Of a stretch of 13,609 nt of DNA, positions 7,957-13,609 are shown in pieces. Made by a program: the position numbers and the translations under genes. The notes under the pieces are model-generated. The model was not told the DNA's origin. It worked only from the letters and a program-made list of their open reading frames with translations, and ran no database searches. Where the stretch lies: the NCBI GenBank assembly GCA_016285335.1, contig JAEEQO010000066.1:1-13609 (forward strand), in the 5' to 3' direction. Source of the DNA: Victivallales bacterium. Its GTDB lineage: Bacteria > Verrucomicrobiota > Lentisphaeria > Victivallales > UBA1829. Position 1 is the stretch's first letter, and each line of letters opens with the position of its first letter.

Positions 7957-8361
7957 ATGTCGACACTCGCGACAATCCTCAACACGCTGGTCGTAATCCT
8001 GGCGGTGCTTCTGATCGCCCTGATCCTGGTTCAGCCCTCCAAGAGCGGCGGCGGCTTCGGCTCCGCGTTCGGCGGGCTCGGCGAAACCGTCTTCGGCGCC
8101 CAGGCCATGAGCCATCTTTCCAAGCTCACCGTCTGGTGCATTTCCATCTTCTTCGTCCTCACGCTCGCTTCCGCCATCGTTGCAGGTCACATGCGGACCG
8201 CCGACACCAGCGTCGTCGAGGAGGAATCCTCCATCGGTCTGGCGGGCTCCGTCGTCGATGAAGCTGCGAACGCCGCGGAAACCGCAACGGCGGCAGCGGA
8301 AACGGCTTCGGAAGCGGCGGCCGTTCCGGAGGAAAAACCTGCGGCGGAAACTCAGAACTGA
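7957..8361 (+). CDS. secG: Preprotein translocase subunit SecG
   Basis: Small inner-membrane subunit of the SecYEG channel that assists SecA-driven export. The 134-residue protein has two membrane segments (about 5-25 and 57-77). They flank the conserved SecG loop LVQPSKSGGGFGSAFGG (24-40), followed by GETVFG. The C-terminal tail from about 82 to 134 is rich in Ala, Glu and Thr and makes it longer than typical SecG (about 75-110 residues); such tails vary in the family. The frame is open back to 7864, but that ATG overlaps the predicted -10 box. The ATG at 7957 has AAAGG (7945-7949) 7 bases upstream and gives a normal SecG N-terminus. It stands just before the pilus-like operon, whose secreted and membrane proteins would need the Sec pathway, but it has its own promoter. 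Confidence 0.92.
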   Translation: MSTLATILNTLVVILAVLLIALILVQPSKSGGGFGSAFGGLGETVFGAQAMSHLSKLTVWCISIFFVLTLASAIVAGHMRTADTSVVEEESSIGLAGSVVDEAANAAETATAAAETASEAAAVPEEKPAAETQN

Positions 8362-8425
8362 ACCTTGACGGAGCAGAAAACTTCCGAAACTAAAACTAAA
8401 TATTGGAATTTTTGGCAAAACACAC

Positions 8426-8454
8426 TTGAAAGAGTGGAGAAACAATGTTATTTT
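8426..8454 (+). promoter_or_regulatory. Putative promoter of the pilus-like operon
   Basis: A -35 hexamer TTGAAA (8426-8431) and a -10 hexamer TATTTT (8449-8454) are exactly 17 bases apart, with the extended -10 element TGT (8446-8448). Transcription would start near 8461, leaving a leader of about 46 bases. The leader contains a repeated CCTATA (8475-8480 and 8488-8493). Confidence 0.6.
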
Positions 8455-8506
8455 CTATTCATGGACGTGTGTTGCCTATAGAAACAACCTATAAGAGGTC
8501 TGGATC

Positions 8507-9349
8507 ATGAAAAAACTTCTCACTGCACTTTTCGCGACGGCGGCAATTGCCGTTTCCGCGCAGACCGCGCGGTCCGGCAGCTGGGCGATCGAGTTCCCGA
8601 AGGACGGGAAAGCCATCAATGTATCCCAGACCTTTACCCCGTTCTTCAAAATCGAGAACGAGGAGCGCGTGATCGACATGCGCCTGAACGAACGCGACAT
8701 GAGCAACGCCAAGCACTGGCTCTACATCGACGTCGCGTTTTCCACGAACAAGCCGAAAAGCGCCTCCCAGTGGCCGAAGTGGCTCGATAATACCGAAGTC
8801 GAGATCAATATCTTCCTGCCCATCAGCGACGACCGCGGCAACATCGGCTGGGGTGTGCTCGCCGGCAAGCAGACGCTCGCCTCTCTTCAGGCCACCGACG
8901 GCAGGCATTTTGTCCGCATGATGGTCCCGCCCGAGGTCATTTACCGTTATTTTGTGATCGACGGCGCCTCCGGCGACCTTTCCAAGGACTATTCCAAGAT
9001 CACGACGGAAGTGAAGAAGATCGCCGGGGATCTGCCCGTGATGGCCGCCATTTCCTACGGCGGACGCACGGTCCGCGGCTACCAGGTGTGCGGCAGGGAT
9101 GTCTTCTCCCGCCTCGAAAAGACTCAGGGAAGCAACCAGCGCGCGAAGCTTTTCTACACGCTGCTGAAGGACGGCGACGGTCCCACGCTCGCCTCCACGG
9201 AAAAGCTCTTCGCCTACATCACCCAGAACAAGTTCAACCCTCAGACTTTCAAATATATGCCGGATGAATTGCTTCCCGTTTCGAAAACCCCGTTCGCATG
9301 GGTCCTCTTCGACCGGTTTGAACCTATCAAAGAATCCGCGGGGAAATAA
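8507..9349 (+). CDS. Secreted pilus-locus protein, Amuc_1102-like (tentative)
   Basis: 280-residue protein with a clear Sec signal peptide: MKK, a hydrophobic core at 4-17, and likely cleavage after AVSA, between Ala18 and Gln19. There is no lipobox, so it should be periplasmic or surface-exposed. The mature part is a mixed beta-rich sequence (for example WLYIDVAF at 71-78, VEINIFLP at 98-105) with a single Cys (195) and no enzymatic motif that I recognise. I assign it to the Amuc_1102 type mainly from position and size: in Akkermansia a small secreted protein of unknown function sits next to the PilM gene in this order. The start has AAGAGGT (8493-8499) 7 bases upstream. It is the first gene of the operon after the promoter at 8426 and ends 3 bases before the pilM-pilN gene. 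Function unknown; a structural or adaptor role in the pilus-like complex is an inference. Confidence 0.6.
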   Translation: MKKLLTALFATAAIAVSAQTARSGSWAIEFPKDGKAINVSQTFTPFFKIENEERVIDMRLNERDMSNAKHWLYIDVAFSTNKPKSASQWPKWLDNTEVEINIFLPISDDRGNIGWGVLAGKQTLASLQATDGRHFVRMMVPPEVIYRYFVIDGASGDLSKDYSKITTEVKKIAGDLPVMAAISYGGRTVRGYQVCGRDVFSRLEKTQGSNQRAKLFYTLLKDGDGPTLASTEKLFAYITQNKFNPQTFKYMPDELLPVSKTPFAWVLFDRFEPIKESAGK

Positions 9350-9352
9350 CCG

Positions 9353-11338
9353 ATGGCACAGCAAAACCTGATCCTCTGCATCGACATCGGCGGCGACAGC
9401 ATCAAAGCCGCCGAGTTCTCGTATGTTCCCGGGCAGAGCCTGGACCTCGAACGGTTCGCCTACACGGAATACGAATTCTCTTCCGATGAGCCGCCCGAGG
9501 ACATCATCCTCAAGACCCTCACCGACGTCATCAAGACCAACGGCTTTACCGCCCGCGACGTCTATATTTCCCTTTCCGGGAAGAATGCGTTTGTCCGGTT
9601 CGTCAAGATCCCGGCGATGACCAAGGACGAGGAAAAGATCCAGGAGATCATCTCCTACGAAGCGAAGCAGGCCATCCCGTTCTCCTCGGATGAGATCGTC
9701 TGGGATTCCCAGCTCCTTCAGCCGACCGCCGATTCCGACGGCAGCGAGATCGATGCCATGATCGTCATCGTGAAGAAACAGGAAGTCTCCCGCATTTCCG
9801 AACTCGTGGAAAAACTCGGCAAGCGCATCGCCCTGATCGAAGTCGCGGGTACGTCTTGCTACAATAGCGCACGCGCGAACAACGTCGGCGCGACCGACTG
9901 CCAGATGATCCTCGATATCGGCGGCCGTTGCTCCACGCTCATCTTTATCGACGGCTCCCGTTTCTTCGTCCGCACCATTCCGATCGCGGGCGACGCCATC
10001 ACGCAGCAGATCGCCAAGGAGTTTAATATCTCCTACGCAGACGCCGAGGAAATGAAGCGCAAGCACGGCTATGTCTCGCTCGGCGGCGCTTACGAGGAAG
10101 CCGAATCCGAAGTCGCCTCCGCCGTTTCGAAGATCGTCCGCAACGTCATGACCCGTCTGCACGGCGAGATCAACCGTTCCATCAACGTCTACCGCGCCAC
10201 GCAGAAAGGCCGCAAGCCCGAGAAGCTCTTCCTCGCCGGCGGCACTTCCGTCCTGCCGTATACTCCGCGCTTCTTCTCCGAGAAACTGCGCATCCCGGTC
10301 GAATACCTGAACCCGTTCCAGGTCGTCGGCATCGGTCCCGCGGTCGATCAGCAGGTCCTTTCCGAGGTCGCCCACCTGTACGCGGAAACGATCGGCCTGG
10401 CGCTCCGCCGCATCGGCACGTCTCCCGTCGAGATCTCCCTGATCCCCGACTACGTCCGCAAGCAGAACGAATTCCGTTCGAAGCGCCCGTTCTTCTTTGC
10501 TTCCGCGGTTGTCGTGCTGCTTTATTTCGGCATTTCGTACTGGACTTTGTCGCAGCAGGCGGACAATATCGCCGGCAAGGCCGACGGGTTCAACACCTAC
10601 GTCATGCAGCGCGAGGCGATCCAGAAACGCGTGAAGGACGCCAACGGCAAGCTCTCCATTGCCAACGGCGCGTTCGGCGATGCCGTCGAACTCCTGAAGA
10701 AACGCAACAACCTCATCGCGTTCTATTCGCTCTTCAAGTCCTGCATCCCGGACAATGTCTGGCTCACCGAGTTCTCCATCTCCAACGCCCCCAGCAACCA
10801 GATCAAGACCGCGACCGCTCAGGCGAACGCCACCGGCAATATGGACGATGCGCAGAAGAACGCCGGCGGCGGCCAGCTTTCGATGGACATGCCCGATGAC
10901 GGCAATCCGCTGCCGAACAGCAATTCGAGCGAGGTCGAAGATGCGTCCCCGCGCTGGATCAACATGGTCGCGTACGTGATCTGCGAAAAGGCCGACACCA
11001 GGCTTAACGACAGAAGCGCCGCCATCAACAATATCACCTCGAACATGTCCCGGATGAACGAGCTCGCCAAGAAAAAGAGCAAGGACAACAGCGGCATCTT
11101 CAAGGCGAAGGACAACGAGATCAAGATCGTCTACGATGAAGGCCGCGACATCTGCGACAATCTCACCATCTGCAAATTCCTGCTCGCCGTCGAACTGACC
11201 AACCCCGTCGATTCTCCTGAATTCGAGAAAGAGCTTTCGGATATCTACGCGCCCGCGCCCGTTCAGAAAGACACTGCGAAACAGGCCTCTGACGACGAAG
11301 AGGAAATCGAGGAAGAAGAAGAGGAGGAAGAAGAATGA
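9353..11338 (+). CDS. PilM-PilN fusion, Amuc_1101-like pilus assembly protein
   Basis: 661-residue inner-membrane protein of a type IV pilus-like machine. Residues 1 to about 350 form a cytoplasmic actin-like PilM/FtsA-type ATPase. Nucleotide-binding loops are CIDIGGDSIKAAEF (9-22), ILDIGGRCSTLIF (186-198) and LFLAGGTSVLP (292-302). A PilN-like part follows: VEISLIPDYVRKQ (359-371), which is where free PilN proteins begin, one membrane segment (about 380-400), a probable coiled coil (about 405-455) and a periplasmic domain (about 455-630). In classical systems PilM binds the N-terminal tail of PilN as a separate protein; here the two are joined. Two Asn/Gly/Asp-rich or charged stretches (about 485-530 and 570-580) interrupt the periplasmic part. 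The C-terminus is a run of acidic residues (647-661). A ribosome binding site GGGGAA (9340-9345) lies inside the end of the preceding gene. Its stop overlaps the next start by 4 bases. Confidence 0.85.
   Translation: MAQQNLILCIDIGGDSIKAAEFSYVPGQSLDLERFAYTEYEFSSDEPPEDIILKTLTDVIKTNGFTARDVYISLSGKNAFVRFVKIPAMTKDEEKIQEIISYEAKQAIPFSSDEIVWDSQLLQPTADSDGSEIDAMIVIVKKQEVSRISELVEKLGKRIALIEVAGTSCYNSARANNVGATDCQMILDIGGRCSTLIFIDGSRFFVRTIPIAGDAITQQIAKEFNISYADAEEMKRKHGYVSLGGAYEEAESEVASAVSKIVRNVMTRLHGEINRSINVYRATQKGRKPEKLFLAGGTSVLPYTPRFFSEKLRIPVEYLNPFQVVGIGPAVDQQVLSEVAHLYAETIGLALRRIGTSPVEISLIPDYVRKQNEFRSKRPFFFASAVVVLLYFGISYWTLSQQADNIAGKADGFNTYVMQREAIQKRVKDANGKLSIANGAFGDAVELLKKRNNLIAFYSLFKSCIPDNVWLTEFSISNAPSNQIKTATAQANATGNMDDAQKNAGGGQLSMDMPDDGNPLPNSNSSEVEDASPRWINMVAYVICEKADTRLNDRSAAINNITSNMSRMNELAKKKSKDNSGIFKAKDNEIKIVYDEGRDICDNLTICKFLLAVELTNPVDSPEFEKELSDIYAPAPVQKDTAKQASDDEEEIEEEEEEEEE
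11321..11338 (+). promoter_or_regulatory. Shine-Dalgarno inside the PilN poly-Glu tail, with ATGA stop/start overlap
   Basis: GAGGAGG (11321-11327) encodes part of the terminal Glu run of the PilM-PilN protein. It sits 7 bases before the ATG at 11335, which overlaps the upstream TGA (11336-11338). This is a typical arrangement for translational coupling. Confidence 0.75.
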
Positions 11339-12918
11339 AACAGTTTATCATGAAGAATATCGTCCTCGCCGTCATCCTGGTCCTGACGGTCATCGGCAGC
11401 ATTGTCCTCCTTTTCCTCATCGAGGGTAAAAGACGGACGATCGCCCAGTCCATGTCAGAGATCGAAGAGAACGTTTCGAAGGTCGAAGCCATCGACTCCG
11501 CGCGCAAGCCCAACAGCGTGGCGGAAAGCGAGACGAAGATCAAGGCCGACACCGAGACCCTGAACAAGAAAATCGTTCAGGTCTACCGCTATTTCGGTGC
11601 GCCCTACCGTCCCGCTCTCCTCAAGCTGATCTCGAACATCTCGTCCAAGGGCGAGCTGAAGACGGATCTCCCCCTCGACCCCAGCCTTAAAGCCCTTCCG
11701 AAGCCGAAACCCGAAAAGGAAGAAGGCGAAGAGGACGAAGAGGAAGTCGAAGAGACCAAGCCCGCGGAACCCCAGCCCCCGACCAAGGAGGAAGAGGACA
11801 TCTTCAATCCTGCGAAGAACCTTGTCGTGCTCTCGTTCGACGAGGACACGCTCCGCGCGATGCTCGCCGACATTTACCGCGATGTCCATCAGGAATCTTC
11901 CGACGACGGCGATTCGTTCGTGATCCCGGATACGGTCCAGTCCGAACGTGCCCAGGTCTTCGAAAAGCTCTTCGAACAGATCATCGAAGCGCCGGAGATC
12001 GTCGATCCCTCCCGTGCCGAAAAATTCCGCGAGGCGGCCGCGGCGAAATTCGCCCAGGCGTTCGCCATCTTCAAGGAAGACGTTCAGGAGCTTACGCTCG
12101 AAGACGTTACCGACAGGGTCGCGCACGAGCTCTTCCTCGATTCCCTCGGACTTCCGCGTCTGATGCGTCAGCGCGACTGCAAGAACTACATCGACTTCCT
12201 CTTTGAGAAATATCTTGCGTCCGACATCATCCCCGGCCTTCCTGAAGACGATCCGATCGAGAAGGAACGCCGCGTCCAGGACTTCATCTACGGCAAGAAC
12301 CTCAACCGTCAGGCGCTCCCCGTGCCCGAAATGGTCATCCCGATCATCCGCAACTTCCAGATCAAGGAAGACCTGTTCCGCAAGATGAAGGATGCCGGAA
12401 TCGGCCAGCTGCTCGGCATGACAGCCGGCGTCTTCTACGGTTCCACCCTGGACAACGACGCCGAAGGCCCGATCCTCTCCTTCACCTACACGCTCGAAAT
12501 GACGGCATCCATGGATGCCATCGACAAGTTCATCAATCTGCTTCACGCCGCCTACAAGTCCGGCCGCGTGTATATCGTCAAGGATATCAAGTTCACCGCC
12601 CCCTTTGAAGACCTGATCAGCGCCAACGCCCTCGTTGCCGAACACGTGGAAGGCAATGCCCGCCGTTCGAACACGGCGGTCATCCCCGGCGCCCAGAATT
12701 CGGCGATCCCCGGAGCGCCTCCGGTGGCGGCCAACGATCCCGCGACGCAGGCGGCGCAGCAGGCCGCGGCCATGCCGGCCCGCTCGGAATACGACCTTAC
12801 CGACCCGCATCACCCCGACTACGGCAAAACGCTGATCGGTGAAGCGCGGGACGAGATCAAATGCACGATCGTGGTGAATTATCTGTTCTACCGTGCAGAA
12901 AACATCACCCAGCAATGA
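11335..12918 (+). CDS. PilO-like / Amuc_1100-family pilus-associated protein
   Basis: 527-residue protein anchored by one N-terminal membrane segment (about 8-29). A probable coiled coil follows (about 36-85), which is the PilO layout. Next comes an acidic Pro/Glu/Lys linker (about 121-155). A mixed alpha/beta periplasmic region then contains the segment PILSFTYTLEMTASMDAIDK (379-398), a strand-helix pattern like PilN/PilO ferredoxin-like domains. A low-complexity Ala/Pro insert (about 448-483) holds two 8-residue repeats beginning IPGA. The last conserved stretch includes PHHPDYGKTLIGEARDE (491-507) and a hydrophobic strand. Position directly after pilM-pilN and this architecture match the Akkermansia Amuc_1100 type. 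Amuc_1100 itself is known as an abundant envelope protein recognised by host TLR2, with a PilO-like fold. It is considerably longer than classical PilO (about 200 residues) and is probably translationally coupled to the gene before it. The family assignment is from architecture and context. Confidence 0.75.
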   Translation: MKQFIMKNIVLAVILVLTVIGSIVLLFLIEGKRRTIAQSMSEIEENVSKVEAIDSARKPNSVAESETKIKADTETLNKKIVQVYRYFGAPYRPALLKLISNISSKGELKTDLPLDPSLKALPKPKPEKEEGEEDEEEVEETKPAEPQPPTKEEEDIFNPAKNLVVLSFDEDTLRAMLADIYRDVHQESSDDGDSFVIPDTVQSERAQVFEKLFEQIIEAPEIVDPSRAEKFREAAAAKFAQAFAIFKEDVQELTLEDVTDRVAHELFLDSLGLPRLMRQRDCKNYIDFLFEKYLASDIIPGLPEDDPIEKERRVQDFIYGKNLNRQALPVPEMVIPIIRNFQIKEDLFRKMKDAGIGQLLGMTAGVFYGSTLDNDAEGPILSFTYTLEMTASMDAIDKFINLLHAAYKSGRVYIVKDIKFTAPFEDLISANALVAEHVEGNARRSNTAVIPGAQNSAIPGAPPVAANDPATQAAQQAAAMPARSEYDLTDPHHPDYGKTLIGEARDEIKCTIVVNYLFYRAENITQQ

Positions 12919-12933
12919 CGGAGCAGCCCTGAC

Positions 12934-13609
12934 ATGAAAAAGTTTCTTTACGCGCATTACGAAAAAATCATCTTAGCCGCCCTGCTCATCATTTTCACGG
13001 CTTTGCTTTACTACTCGCTGATGTTCATCCAGCGGGCGCAGAACCAGGAAGTCGCCACGAAGGTCAAGCCGGTCCAGAAACCCTCGGACTATGAGTCGAT
13101 TGATTTTTCCGGTTCCAAATACAAGATGGAGACGGTCTTCTCCGAATGGAATACGGTCGAGCCGGATGTGGCGTCCGCGACGAAAACGCAGATGATGACC
13201 CCGTATCCCATGGCCGAATGCGTCCACTGCCACGCGCTCATTCCCGCCAGCGCCTATCCGGCGATCGGCGAAACGAAAAACGGCAAATGCCCGGCTTGCG
13301 GCAAAGCTCTCGCGCCCCGCATCAAGGTCGAGACCGACGAACTCGCCGGCAGGGCCGACGTCAATTCCAACGGCATCCCGGACGAATGGGAAAAGGAATT
13401 CGCGATTTCGTCCGAGTATACGCATCCGGATTCGGACCAGGACTCCGACGGATTCTCCCTGATGCAGGAATACAAGGCGAAGACCGATCCGACCGATCCG
13501 CTCAGCCATCCGAAATACATCACGCAGGTCTATGTTTCCGCCATCAGCCAGCAGCGTTTCACCGGTCTTGAACTCGTCTCCGTCGATATGACCAAGGCGG
13601 ATAAGAAGG
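12934..13609 (+). CDS. Membrane-anchored zinc-ribbon / Ca-loop protein, Amuc_1099-like (3' partial)
   Basis: The first 225 residues are visible; the frame is open at the window end. The N-terminus has one membrane segment (about 11-30) with positively charged residues before it, so the rest should be periplasmic. After a spacer there is a four-cysteine motif, CVHC (96-99) and CPAC (119-122), spaced like a zinc ribbon. Two Asp/Asn-rich loops follow, DVNSNGIPDEWE (142-153) and DSDQDSDGF (166-174), then TDPTDP (184-189). These resemble thrombospondin type 3 or dockerin-like calcium loops that are common in PVC surface proteins. It starts 15 bases after the PilO-like gene, with GGAG (12920-12923) 10 bases upstream, and is the fourth gene of the operon. 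Position matches Amuc_1099 of Akkermansia, after which the secretin gene (Amuc_1098) would be expected. Function unknown. The ligands (Zn, Ca) are inferred from motifs only. Confidence 0.7.
   Translation, partial: MKKFLYAHYEKIILAALLIIFTALLYYSLMFIQRAQNQEVATKVKPVQKPSDYESIDFSGSKYKMETVFSEWNTVEPDVASATKTQMMTPYPMAECVHCHALIPASAYPAIGETKNGKCPACGKALAPRIKVETDELAGRADVNSNGIPDEWEKEFAISSEYTHPDSDQDSDGFSLMQEYKAKTDPTDPLSHPKYITQVYVSAISQQRFTGLELVSVDMTKADKK

Noticed and set aside
8445..8510. Short upstream frames before the secreted protein (21 codons from 8445; 6 codons plus stop from 8461)
   Set aside because: The first ATG lies at the predicted promoter -10, so it would not be transcribed from it. The second would be essentially leaderless, with only chance-level support.
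8489..10375. 628-codon open frame on the minus strand opposite the secreted protein and PilM
   Set aside because: Shadow of two well-supported + strand genes. It is rich in Asp/Gly/Val with no motif, and it would run across the junction of the two genes.
8365..12925. The 11-base string TGACGGAGCAG found both after secG and after the PilO-like gene
   Set aside because: Only two copies, one overlapping a stop codon and ribosome binding site; most likely chance.
11455..12957. 500-codon open frame on the minus strand opposite the PilO-like gene
   Set aside because: Shadow frame; the + strand gene has a membrane anchor, translational coupling and operon context.

Overview
The window is GC-rich, densely coded and transcribed entirely from the + strand. 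It reads as chromosomal DNA of a Gram-negative bacterium, most likely of the PVC group (Lentisphaerae or Verrucomicrobia). That placement is an inference. It rests mainly on the last four genes, whose types and order resemble the Akkermansia pilus-like locus Amuc_1102 > 1101 > 1100 > 1099.

Layout. (1) Bases 1-3163: the 3' three quarters of hrpA, a large DEAH-box RNA helicase whose first RecA domain lies upstream of the window. (2) Bases 3164-3319: an AT-rich spacer with a clear sigma70-type promoter. (3) Bases 3320-7588: glmM, glmS and a NagD-like HAD phosphatase. GlmS makes glucosamine-6-phosphate from fructose-6-phosphate, and GlmM isomerises it to glucosamine-1-phosphate, so the pair feeds UDP-GlcNAc for peptidoglycan and LPS. 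A 223-base GC-rich leader with two predicted hairpins precedes glmS. (4) Bases 7589-7956: an AT-rich, A-tract-containing non-coding region with the secG promoter and a leader hairpin. (5) Bases 7957-8361: secG, a subunit of the Sec translocon. (6) Bases 8507-13609: a tightly packed four-gene operon with its own promoter. It encodes a small secreted protein, a PilM-PilN fusion, a large PilO-like protein of the Amuc_1100 type, and a membrane-anchored protein with a CxxC/CxxC zinc-ribbon-like motif and Asp-rich calcium-type loops. The last gene is cut by the window end.

How the parts work together. The last operon looks like the inner-membrane alignment platform of a type IV pilus-like machine, with a cytoplasmic actin-like PilM joined directly to its membrane partner PilN. 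By analogy with Akkermansia a secretin gene should follow beyond the window. It is the most interesting part of the window. The rest is housekeeping: RNA metabolism, amino-sugar synthesis and protein export. Three promoters share the same TTGAAA -35 hexamer, which points to a common housekeeping sigma factor.

No RNA genes, insertion sequences, phage genes or CRISPR arrays were seen. The sequence supports a lineage-specific and poorly described pilus-like system rather than a wholly new one.
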